This document shows positions 41,785 to 50,433 of a stretch of 64,000 bases of DNA, piece after piece. Under the pieces are notes generated by a model, which saw only the letters and a list, made by a program, of their open reading frames with translations, ran no database searches and was not told the DNA's origin. Made by a program: the position numbers and the translations under genes. This DNA is from Pedobacter panaciterrae. GTDB lineage: Bacteria > Bacteroidota > Bacteroidia > Sphingobacteriales > Sphingobacteriaceae. The stretch covers positions 682,001-746,000 of the forward strand of contig NZ_JABMKW010000017.1 of the NCBI RefSeq assembly GCF_013204795.1, read 5' to 3'. Position 1 is the stretch's first letter, and each line of letters begins with the position of its first letter.

Positions 41785-44157
41785 TTACTCATATTTTAAT
41801 GCATCAACCGCATTTGCCTTTGCAACCTTGACGGTTTGAAAGCTTACTGTAAGTATGGCAATAAATACAGACAAAAATAAAGCAATTAAAAACGGCCAGG
41901 CAGTCATGGCAACTTTATAGTCATATTTCTGCAGCCACCTTACCGCAATAATATAAGCAGCTGGAATAGCAATCATATTTGATAGAATAACCAGTTTTAT
42001 AAAATCCTTGTTCAATAGAACAAGAATACTTTTCAAATCGGCACCAAGAACCTTTCTGATACTGATTTCTTTACTTCTCTGCTCCGCAATATATAAAGCA
42101 AGCCCTAGCAGGCCTAAACAAGAGATAAAAATAGCAAAACAACCAAACAGATTAGAAAGCACACTGAGCAATCGCTCTGTTTTTAGCTTCTGCTGCATAC
42201 CCTGGTTAACGAACTGGAGATCTGCGGGATAAGAAGGATTAAGTCGAAGGCTAATGTCTTTGATAGACTGAACTGATTTGCTTAGCGATTGATCCGGATT
42301 AAGACGAAGCAGCAATACTTTGCTTTGAGCAATGTTGCAATAAAATACGGTAGGTTTTGACTTTGCACCCAGCTGTTCGTTTGTATAATCTTTAACAACA
42401 CCAATTACATTTAGCGATTGATCGCCCCAGGTAATTTTAGAGCCCACCGGATTTTTAAGCCCCATCGTTCTCACGGCACTTTCATTTAGCAGTAATGATG
42501 TTGCTGTATCAGCAACAAATTTAGGTGAGAAATCCCTTCCCATCACCATAGTCGTACCTATCGTTTTTACAAAATCGAAACCTGTACTTCGATAATCTAT
42601 TATAGAATTATCATTTGCCGCCTTACCTGGCCAGCTAATATCTCCGGTTATGGTGCCTCCCTGAGTAAATGAACTTGCAAATTCTGTTGCCGAAACAATC
42701 GCGCCAGCATTTTTTAGCTCCGCTTTAAAGATCTCCAGCTTCTGCAGCTTTAACCACTCGCCTTCCAGATCCAGTTGCACCAGGTTATTCTCGTTAAACC
42801 CTAACGGCTTATTTTTCATGAATTGGATTTGGGAATAGATCACAATAGCACAAACGATCATACAAATTGAGATGGTAAACTGCACCACAACAAGTATTTT
42901 GCGCATCGGCAATGAGGACTTACCTATTCCGGTAAAGCCTTTTAATACCTTTACAGGTGTAAAAGATGACAAATAAAACGCGGGATAGCTTCCTGCAAGC
43001 ACACCTGTGAATAAGATTAGCGAGAGTAGTGTTACCCATGTGTAGGGTGACTTGTAATTGATTTGGATAGAGATATCCAGCAGATTATTAAAATAGGGCA
43101 GCACACCCTCTAGCAGTACAAATGCAATCAAAATACCAATTAATGAAAGCACAAGTGACTCCATTACGAACTGACCAATCAGCGTTTTTCTGGAAGCGCC
43201 AAGTGCCTTGCGCACTCCTACTTCTCTTGCACGTTTTTCTGATCGTGCAGTTGAAAGGTTCATATAATTAATGCAGGCAATTAGCAGAACACAGAACGCC
43301 AGAAAAATGAACAGCCTTACCTGATCAATCCTTCCTCCAGCTGACTTACCATTTTCAAAATGATCATAAAGATGGTATTTGCCAAAGGGAAAAAGAAAAG
43401 CCTGGAGAGTAGTCTCCTTATCATTTTTCTTAATCAACTGTCTTACTCCAGCATCTGTAACCTCGAAGCTAGCTTTGTCTTTTAACTTGAATAAAGTAAA
43501 GCAGGTAATGCTTCCCCAACCATTGTCCTTCTCTCCGGGATGTTCCTGCTCAAAAAATGACCAGGGTTGCAGTGCTTCGAATTGATGGGTCATGTTCTTT
43601 GGCAGATCTTCTACTACCGCAGAGACCTTCAGGATCTTACTATTATCCCACTTTACGCTGCTGCCTAAAACGTTCACACTTCCAAATAGCCTCTTAGCCG
43701 CTGAGGCAGTAAGTAAAACCGAATTGGGTTCGCTTAAAGCTGTTTCGGGGTTTCCCTGAATAAACTTGTAATCAAATATCTTCAAAAAGCCAGGGTCAAC
43801 ATTTAGGGTAGTCAACTTAAAATTGTTATTGGCAGTACCAAATAATTTCGTTGACTCGCCCATAGCTATCCTACTGGCAGTTTCTACCGAGGGCAAGCTT
43901 ACCAAAGCAGCACCTGCAAGCTTATTTGGGGTTGCGTCTGTTGTTAAAAGTTTCCCATTTACATTTAGGGTAAGTTTAGCAGCATATATACGGTCTATAT
44001 CCTTAAATTGTTTATCATAACTCCATTCGTAACCCACATACATCAGGAGCATTAAACAACAGGTCATACCAATGGCTAACCCTCCAATGTTGATCAGAGA
44101 AAAACCTTTATTTTTCCAAAGGTTTCTTAAAGCTATTCTAAAGTTGATTAAAAACAT
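41785..44157 (-). CDS. MacB/FtsX-like ABC transporter permease
   Basis: 790 residues with the double MacB/FtsX layout of Bacteroidota: an N-terminal membrane helix in NLWKNKGFSLINIGGLAIGM, a periplasmic MacB domain (about 60-270), three helices with ARSEKRAREVGVRKALGASR (about 310), a second periplasmic domain (about 460-640) and a final FtsX domain with EQRSKEISIRKVLGA (about 690). It is expected to work with a LolD/MacB-type ATPase, none of which is encoded in the window. Substrate (peptide, lipid or signal) is unknown. About 207 bp upstream is empty of genes. Confidence 0.9.
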   Translation of the reverse strand: MFLINFRIALRNLWKNKGFSLINIGGLAIGMTCCLMLLMYVGYEWSYDKQFKDIDRIYAAKLTLNVNGKLLTTDATPNKLAGAALVSLPSVETASRIAMGESTKLFGTANNNFKLTTLNVDPGFLKIFDYKFIQGNPETALSEPNSVLLTASAAKRLFGSVNVLGSSVKWDNSKILKVSAVVEDLPKNMTHQFEALQPWSFFEQEHPGEKDNGWGSITCFTLFKLKDKASFEVTDAGVRQLIKKNDKETTLQAFLFPFGKYHLYDHFENGKSAGGRIDQVRLFIFLAFCVLLIACINYMNLSTARSEKRAREVGVRKALGASRKTLIGQFVMESLVLSLIGILIAFVLLEGVLPYFNNLLDISIQINYKSPYTWVTLLSLILFTGVLAGSYPAFYLSSFTPVKVLKGFTGIGKSSLPMRKILVVVQFTISICMIVCAIVIYSQIQFMKNKPLGFNENNLVQLDLEGEWLKLQKLEIFKAELKNAGAIVSATEFASSFTQGGTITGDISWPGKAANDNSIIDYRSTGFDFVKTIGTTMVMGRDFSPKFVADTATSLLLNESAVRTMGLKNPVGSKITWGDQSLNVIGVVKDYTNEQLGAKSKPTVFYCNIAQSKVLLLRLNPDQSLSKSVQSIKDISLRLNPSYPADLQFVNQGMQQKLKTERLLSVLSNLFGCFAIFISCLGLLGLALYIAEQRSKEISIRKVLGADLKSILVLLNKDFIKLVILSNMIAIPAAYIIAVRWLQKYDYKVAMTAWPFLIALFLSVFIAILTVSFQTVKVAKANAVDALKYE

Positions 44158-44312
44158 ATCCGGGGTTTTTCATCTCTTACGCCAAAGATATGCCATTCTC
44201 AGAAACAACTCCATACACCTAAATATCGGCCATTTATATTTATGCCGGCGATTTATTGTTCATTTCCGTACAATCTATGTACATAAATGTACAGTTAGGT
44301 TTTAAATAAGAA

Positions 44313-44345
44313 AAGCGGCTCAGGAAGCCAAAGCCCTCGCCGCTT
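44313..44345 (-). terminator. Terminator of the susC-susD-DUF3823 operon
   Basis: AAGCGGC and GCCGCTT (44313-44319, 44339-44345) pair; on the minus strand the stem runs into TTCTTATTT. It lies 20 bp after the DUF3823 stop. Confidence 0.7.
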
Positions 44346-44364
44346 AACTAACTAACCTAATAAA

Positions 44365-45069
44365 TTATGGGGTTACTGTTATCTCTTTTACTGTGGTATA
44401 ATTGTACTTTTTGAAATTATCATTTACCCTTACGCCTACCCTCACATAGTAAGTAGTGGCATATTTCATTGCTGCATTTGTGGTGATGGCAACTTCGGTA
44501 TTTTCATTTGGGATAACGGTTACCAGACCATTTGCAGGATCGAAATTATTGTTGCCTACATACTTTGTAGTTGACACGAACAACCTGTAATCAGCAACGG
44601 TAGGTTTGGTTTGTCCGGCTGGCGCCTCATTTCTGTTAAACTTAAATTTAGCAGAGATCTTTTTGTCGGCGGTAACTACCAGATCACCCACCCATTCTAC
44701 AACTACATACGGCACTACATGAAAATCGTGGGTTGTTGTACCCTTGACATCAATTTCCTCTGCTGTTACCGGATAAAAGGGACCCTCAATTGGGCTAATG
44801 CGATATTTGCCGGCAAATAACTTGTTGTTTATATAACTACCATCTTGTTTAATATTTAAAAACATGGGGGTTGGTGTACTGCTCCAGCTCAGTTCTTCCA
44901 TTCTGATTCTGGTGTTCCCCTGGCCTTGTTCAGCCTGTAAACCCTGTCCTTTATCGTCAAGGATTGTTCCTTGCAATACTGCCGAAGGAGCCTCATAATC
45001 GTCAATTTTACAGGAATGCAATGCTGCCACTCCTGCAAAAAACAATAACATAAATAATATCTTTTTCAT
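44365..45069 (-). CDS. DUF3823 domain lipoprotein
   Basis: 234 residues. Lipobox LHSC with Cys20. The N-terminal beta domain (SAVLQGTILDDKGQGLQAEQGQ, FAGKYRISPIEGPF) and the second fibronectin-like domain (about 120-234, VTADKKISAKFKFNRN to TVKEITVTP) match DUF3823 proteins, which are surface lipoproteins found after susD in many polysaccharide utilisation loci. It probably helps bind glycan at the cell surface. Starts 18 bp after the SusD stop on the same strand. Confidence 0.88.
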   Translation of the reverse strand: MKKILFMLLFFAGVAALHSCKIDDYEAPSAVLQGTILDDKGQGLQAEQGQGNTRIRMEELSWSSTPTPMFLNIKQDGSYINNKLFAGKYRISPIEGPFYPVTAEEIDVKGTTTHDFHVVPYVVVEWVGDLVVTADKKISAKFKFNRNEAPAGQTKPTVADYRLFVSTTKYVGNNNFDPANGLVTVIPNENTEVAITTNAAMKYATTYYVRVGVRVNDNFKKYNYTTVKEITVTP

Positions 45070-45087
45070 ACCTGATTTCTGTAATGG

Positions 45088-47112
45088 TTAATACTGTTCG
45101 TTTTGTTTTAGCTTAGGATTTGCTGCAATCTCAGCACCCGGAATAGCTTCATAATAATATTTAGTAGCCACGGTAAATCTTGAATTGCGCTCTTCCAGTC
45201 TGGCATCAAAAATATACTTGCCCTTTACATAATCTGGCGCTTCAGGAACCGATCCTTTAGCAAACAGGAAGGGATTAAGCTTTCTCCAGATTCTCGAATT
45301 AACTTCCAGATCGGCAGTTCTCCATCTCAGCATGTCCCACCAAAGCTTATGCTCAAAAGCAAGTTCCTTTCTGCGCTCTATCCTTACAAGCTGCAATCCT
45401 CTTGTTGGCGCCAGTACATATGACCCAACACCGGTTCCCGGTGCAAGTGCCGCACCTGCAGAAAGCTCGCCCTGATCTGTTAACAATACCGCTCCTGCCC
45501 GCTCACGAATGGCATTGATTTGTACAAAAGCATCATTTTGAAGGTCAACACCGTCTAAGTTATTTACACCATGCTGTGCAAGTTCTAACGCTGCTTCGGC
45601 ACGGTTTAGCAATACTTCTGCATATCTGATTTCAATCCACGACTGAGTAGACTCATGGAGTTTGGTAAGCGCCGCTGAAACATTTGGATTTAGATATTTA
45701 CGTCCATGAAAACCGGTAACGGTGGCATTGTTTGAAGAAGTTGGGCCATCCAGACCAGTAGGGTTAATTGACTGCCCAGTAGACAATACAATTGGCACCT
45801 GACTATTCCATGTTCCTGCCTGTTTTACGTTTGGATTATAAAATGGATTGGAAGAATAAGCTGCTGTTGAACCCTCTGGCACCAACTTTTGTATAGGGGT
45901 GGCCGGATCTATACTTTCGATAAATGTTCCGCGACGAAGATCGGTACGTAGTCCTTTAAAAGCCTGGCCCGGCAATAAAACTGTGCCTCTTAACCTTGGC
46001 TCGCAATTTTCAAAAAGCTGTTCTACATAATCATATACGATATAGGTTCCATCAGGCTTAGTGGTCTGTATCTCGCCACGTGAATTCTTTGGCAATCCAT
46101 CAAAAAGCTCTACATAATCCAAAGTAGGATTAAAACGATCGCCATAAGTTGAAGTCATGTGTGGCGGCGAATAAACTGCATCGAAACTATGTACATTTTC
46201 TACAAAGGAATAACCTTTTGAGAAGATCGTTTCGGGACTCTCCGTGTCCAGAAAAAGTGCAGCATAATTATTTGCAGAAGCAATTTTATCTGTGGGCGAC
46301 CATGTTTTTTTATAAAGAGAATACTTACCTTCAATCATTTTTGCAGCCTGAAAGCTTAATTTAAAATAATCATTGGCCTTTGCCGCCGGAATGCCATTAA
46401 GCATTATGCCATCAACAACATATTGAGTACCATATCTGGCCTTTGAACCGGCAAAAAGTGCAACGCGCGATTTAAATGCCGCAGCAATATTCTTATTTAC
46501 ACGTCCCTTTTGCTCACTTGCCTCATTCATGTTTGTAATGGCATAATCAAGATCTGCCAGTATAAAATCATAAACTTCCTGTTCACTGCTTCTTGGAATC
46601 TGCAATTCTTCTACGTTGGCATTTAAAGCCTGAACCTGACTTGTAATAGGTACTCCTCCGTAACGCTTTACCAAAGCAAAATATGTAAAAGCACGAATAA
46701 AACGTGCTTCAGCTATCCATTTATCAACCTTTGGCTGTGTTAGTGACGCGGCATAAGCAGGTAAATTTTCGATCAGATAGTTGGAATAGCGAATAACCTG
46801 GTAACCGCTTTTCCAGTACCCTCTGGCAGGATTTACAAAACCTCCGTTGTTTCGATTGGCATTTTCTCCGGTATTTAACATGGGTAAGGCGATTTGATTC
46901 CAGGTATTAAACCCTTCTGTGCCATCGCCGGCACTGTATTTAAAATCCTCAATAGGCATGCGGCTATAGAGAGCGGCCATATAGGCCTGCATTCCCGCAT
47001 CTGTGAACAGATCCTTATCCTGTACAATATTTACAGGGGCAATGTCCAGTTTATTACAAGCGCATACTGCTCCAAAAAGAAGCATAAATGCTATATATTT
47101 TAATTGTTTCAT
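45088..47112 (-). CDS. SusD/RagB family surface glycan-binding lipoprotein
   Basis: 674 residues from the second ATG (47112; MKQLKYIAF), the first ATG being two codons earlier. Lipobox CAC gives Cys19. SusD landmarks are the N-terminal DLFTDAGMQAYMAALYSRM, the tetratricopeptide-like helices with WIAEARFIRAFTYFALVKRYGG (about 145) and the C-terminal RIERRKELAFEHKLWWDMLRW (about 595). SusD-type proteins act as a lid on the SusC barrel and capture oligosaccharide. It follows susC by 15 bp. Confidence 0.95.
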   Translation of the reverse strand: MKQLKYIAFMLLFGAVCACNKLDIAPVNIVQDKDLFTDAGMQAYMAALYSRMPIEDFKYSAGDGTEGFNTWNQIALPMLNTGENANRNNGGFVNPARGYWKSGYQVIRYSNYLIENLPAYAASLTQPKVDKWIAEARFIRAFTYFALVKRYGGVPITSQVQALNANVEELQIPRSSEQEVYDFILADLDYAITNMNEASEQKGRVNKNIAAAFKSRVALFAGSKARYGTQYVVDGIMLNGIPAAKANDYFKLSFQAAKMIEGKYSLYKKTWSPTDKIASANNYAALFLDTESPETIFSKGYSFVENVHSFDAVYSPPHMTSTYGDRFNPTLDYVELFDGLPKNSRGEIQTTKPDGTYIVYDYVEQLFENCEPRLRGTVLLPGQAFKGLRTDLRRGTFIESIDPATPIQKLVPEGSTAAYSSNPFYNPNVKQAGTWNSQVPIVLSTGQSINPTGLDGPTSSNNATVTGFHGRKYLNPNVSAALTKLHESTQSWIEIRYAEVLLNRAEAALELAQHGVNNLDGVDLQNDAFVQINAIRERAGAVLLTDQGELSAGAALAPGTGVGSYVLAPTRGLQLVRIERRKELAFEHKLWWDMLRWRTADLEVNSRIWRKLNPFLFAKGSVPEAPDYVKGKYIFDARLEERNSRFTVATKYYYEAIPGAEIAANPKLKQNEQY

Positions 47113-47133
47113 AATCATTTGTCTGGATCCTTA

Positions 47134-50100
47134 TTAAAAGCTAATGCTTGTTCCGAAATTAATTGTACGGCTGATTGGATAGATGTACCCATAAAGTTCT
47201 GAAGGGCGCTCGGGGTCTAATCCTTTAATCTTCGTAATGGTTAGCAGGTTGTATCCGTTGGCATATACGCGTAATCCTTGTATCCCTATTTTTGTAAGTA
47301 TTTTTTTAGGAAGTGAATAACCAAGCTCAGCGCTCTTTAAACGCATATAAGCACCATTTTGAATCGCCCTGCGCGAATTGTCGTTAATAACCGTTCCCGT
47401 ATAAGCGTAGTATCCTTGTACCCATTTATTGGCGGGATCATAAGGATCTGCTTTGGGATCAACAGGATGCCATCTGTCCATAAACATATCCAGCGCATTT
47501 CCATCGAAGGCCAATGGCTCTCTAAAGGCTTCAGGATAGGAAACATAAGACATTGCGCCGCCCTGGAAAAGCAGGTTCAGATCAAAACCCTTGTAATCGA
47601 AACCAAGGTTAAGCCCAAAATTTAGCAATGGATAGTTATGCCGGGCATCGTTTCCATCAGCACTGGTACTGTTTGGATTAATGGCAGTAGCAACTGGATA
47701 ACGGTCCAGATCATCAAAAGTCCCGTCGCCGTTCCAATCCTCGTAAATGTAATCGCCAGGAAGTGTACCTCTACCGGTAAACTGGTTATAATTGGCAATC
47801 TGCTCAAATGATTGAAACTGTCCTACATACCCAAAGCCAAACCATACATCATTATAGCGGTTGAGTTTGTTGTTTCTCCAGTTTTCCTGTGAATTTCCTG
47901 CACGTCCAAGTTCTTCATAAATAATTTTAGTACGTGTTAACGATACATTTCCGCTGATGTTATAGCCCAGCTCTCCGAACCTATTTCTGTGACTTAATGC
48001 AAGTTCAAGCCCGCGCGTTTCATCACTATTCAGGTTTTCCTGTGGCATATTTGCACCAAATGAACCGGGTACAGTTACCAAACGGTTGCCTAAAAGTCCA
48101 TCCCTGCGGCGTTTAAATGCATCAAATGTAATCCCAAGTTTGCCTTTCCACAATTCAGCATCTAACCCGATATTGGTTGTTTTAACCTCTACCCATGTGA
48201 GGTCTGGATTTGGTACTGCTCTAAAGCCAACTGAGTTAACAAAACCGCCATCAAACATATAACCCCCACCAAGTGCTTCTCTGTTTCCATTAAACGGATA
48301 ATCGTAGCCCGAAAGGAACTGATACCTTACGTTTCCATCATCGCCCATAATACCATATGACGCCCTGATTTTCAGGTTATCGATAAATGACAGTGATGAA
48401 TTATTTTTCATGAAAGATTCTTCAGATATGCGCCATCCAACAGAAGCACCCGGAAAGAACCCAAATTGTTTCTTATCAGAAAACCTCGAAGAACCATCAT
48501 AACGAAAGCTAAACTCGGCAAGGTATTTCCCTGAAAAATCATAGTTCAATCTGCCTATTACAGCTCTGGTTGCTGTTTCAGATACACCGTCAATATTGGT
48601 ATTTGCCACCTGGCCTAGTGCTTTTCCGGCAAATAGGTATTCAACAGGCAAGGCAAGATCACGCTGTGCAAAAAAATTATCGGCACTCGAAGTACCTTCT
48701 TCGTAGAGTACTAAGGCGTTTATGTTATGTTTCTTTATACTTTTTACATAATTCAACGAGAGTTGCAATAATGAGTTAGGTGTTGTGCTATACCTTCTAA
48801 GCAACTGATCGGGACCATTCTTATTATAGGCGGTATAAGAATCGCTTGCTGCATTATAATCATATACGTTATAACCTTTTCTATAATCCTTAAAATTGTT
48901 ATTTCTGGCATCGTACGAGAACAATCCCCTTGCGGTTAATCCATCAAGATATGGCACCTGATAGTCTAATGAAAACTGGCTCTGTAACCAGCTGTTCTGG
49001 TCTTTTTGGTAACCCGATAAATCACTATCTGAATTTGCTCCGGGATGTTCGAAAACTGGCTTATACAGATAATCAGGATTATTATTTGCATAATAGGTTT
49101 CGTTTGGCTGTGCTCTCCATAATTGCGAAAACAGCTGCCAGGAAGGAACTTTAGGATTCATTTTATTCTCTAAAATACCGTTAAGTTTTAAAGAGGCTTT
49201 TAAACGATTAGAGATCTGGGCGTTTAAGTTAGAGCGCAGATTATACCTGTCATATTTTAAGGAATTGCTTTTCCAGATTCCTTCTTGCCTGGCATAACCA
49301 AGGTTAATGAAATAATCTATCTTAGTATCACCTGAACTGCCACTGGCACTAAGGTTTTGCTGGAACTGAGGTGCAAAATCACGCATTGTCATGTCATACC
49401 AGTTGGTACCTGTTTTTGTTCCATTACGATAAGGGGCAAAATCTTCATCGTTATACGTTAGTACAGGTCCATCAACTCTATGCATGGTCTTCTCGTTCAT
49501 TAGCGTGAAACGGTCAATTACACCTACAGGCTCAGGCAATCCGATTGGTGTTTGCTGACCATAATAAGCAGCATAAGTAATTTCCGGCTTGCCAGATTTC
49601 CCTTTTTTGGTGGTTACGAGTACAACCCCATTAGCAGCTCTTACTCCATACACCGCAGCAGCTGCATCTTTTAGAACTGAAATACTCTCGATCTCATTAG
49701 GATCAAGACGAGTAATATTATCGCGCGGTACCCCATCAATAACAATTAACGGATTACCAAAGCCCCGGATATCAAATTGATTGGTAAAAACACCAGGCTC
49801 TGATGTTCTTTGTACAACACGAAGCCCGGGAACTTTACCGGTTAGCATGTTCTGTACGTTCTGTGTTTTGGTTGTTGAGATCTCGGCATTGGAAACAGAG
49901 GCAATGGATCCGGTAAGGGTGGCTTTTTTCTGTGTACCATACCCTACAACAACCACTTCTCCAAGGCTGTTACCGCTGTCAGAAAGTATAATATTTAATG
50001 GCCCGCCGCTTGTAACCTGCACTTCTTTAGGTTGAAAACCAACAAAGGAAATTAACAGAGAAGAACCTGTGGGAACAGAGATAGAAAACTCTCCGTTATT

Positions 50101-50259
50101 GTCGGCTGAAGTTCCTCCTGAACTTCCCTTCACTTTTATCGCGGCACCAATTAAAGGCCCGCCGGCGGCATCCGTAACCTTACCTTTTACGGTAATGTTC
50201 TGCGCATATGTATAGGTTGTAATACAACATGCGAGTAAGAAAAATAGTAGTCTTTTCAT
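47134..50259 (-). CDS. SusC/RagA family TonB-dependent receptor
   Basis: 1041 residues. Signal peptide to about residue 19 (TYTYAQ). Carboxypeptidase-like domain at 23-95, the TonB-box-like LGEVVVVGYGTQKKATLTGSI (about 98-118) which is the SusC/RagA signature, plug (about 120-225, with IESISVLKDAAAAVYGVRAANGVVLVTTKKG) and a large barrel to the C-terminal NFGTSISF. It imports glycan fragments with SusD across the outer membrane using TonB energy. Divergent from the membrane regulator at 50434, an arrangement suggesting that the regulator controls this operon. Confidence 0.96.
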   Translation of the reverse strand: MKRLLFFLLACCITTYTYAQNITVKGKVTDAAGGPLIGAAIKVKGSSGGTSADNNGEFSISVPTGSSLLISFVGFQPKEVQVTSGGPLNIILSDSGNSLGEVVVVGYGTQKKATLTGSIASVSNAEISTTKTQNVQNMLTGKVPGLRVVQRTSEPGVFTNQFDIRGFGNPLIVIDGVPRDNITRLDPNEIESISVLKDAAAAVYGVRAANGVVLVTTKKGKSGKPEITYAAYYGQQTPIGLPEPVGVIDRFTLMNEKTMHRVDGPVLTYNDEDFAPYRNGTKTGTNWYDMTMRDFAPQFQQNLSASGSSGDTKIDYFINLGYARQEGIWKSNSLKYDRYNLRSNLNAQISNRLKASLKLNGILENKMNPKVPSWQLFSQLWRAQPNETYYANNNPDYLYKPVFEHPGANSDSDLSGYQKDQNSWLQSQFSLDYQVPYLDGLTARGLFSYDARNNNFKDYRKGYNVYDYNAASDSYTAYNKNGPDQLLRRYSTTPNSLLQLSLNYVKSIKKHNINALVLYEEGTSSADNFFAQRDLALPVEYLFAGKALGQVANTNIDGVSETATRAVIGRLNYDFSGKYLAEFSFRYDGSSRFSDKKQFGFFPGASVGWRISEESFMKNNSSLSFIDNLKIRASYGIMGDDGNVRYQFLSGYDYPFNGNREALGGGYMFDGGFVNSVGFRAVPNPDLTWVEVKTTNIGLDAELWKGKLGITFDAFKRRRDGLLGNRLVTVPGSFGANMPQENLNSDETRGLELALSHRNRFGELGYNISGNVSLTRTKIIYEELGRAGNSQENWRNNKLNRYNDVWFGFGYVGQFQSFEQIANYNQFTGRGTLPGDYIYEDWNGDGTFDDLDRYPVATAINPNSTSADGNDARHNYPLLNFGLNLGFDYKGFDLNLLFQGGAMSYVSYPEAFREPLAFDGNALDMFMDRWHPVDPKADPYDPANKWVQGYYAYTGTVINDNSRRAIQNGAYMRLKSAELGYSLPKKILTKIGIQGLRVYANGYNLLTITKIKGLDPERPSELYGYIYPISRTINFGTSISF

Positions 50260-50414
50260 ACTTAGTTTTGGTTTAATATTTGGTTTATTTAAACACTAAG
50301 TAATTTAATAGCCTTAAAAAAGGCTTAAAAATGTCTTAGTTGGAGAAAAAATCTTAGAAAAAATTTCATATTCCACATAGAAGCTATATTGGAAGGGGAT
50401 TTGCCAAATTTGCT

Positions 50415-50422
50415 TATCTTAG
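50415..50422 (+). promoter_or_regulatory. -7-like box TATCTTAG before the PUL regulator gene
   Basis: A variant of TAnnTTTG often seen in Bacteroidota. Eleven bases separate it from the ATG at 50434, leaving a very short leader. Confidence 0.4.
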
Positions 50423-50433
50423 CGAGACCAGAT

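Noticed and set aside
41785..44157. MacB-like permease without ATPase as a novel orphan system
   Set aside because: Stand-alone permeases of this double-FtsX type are very common in Bacteroidota, so the absence of a neighbour ATPase is not remarkable.
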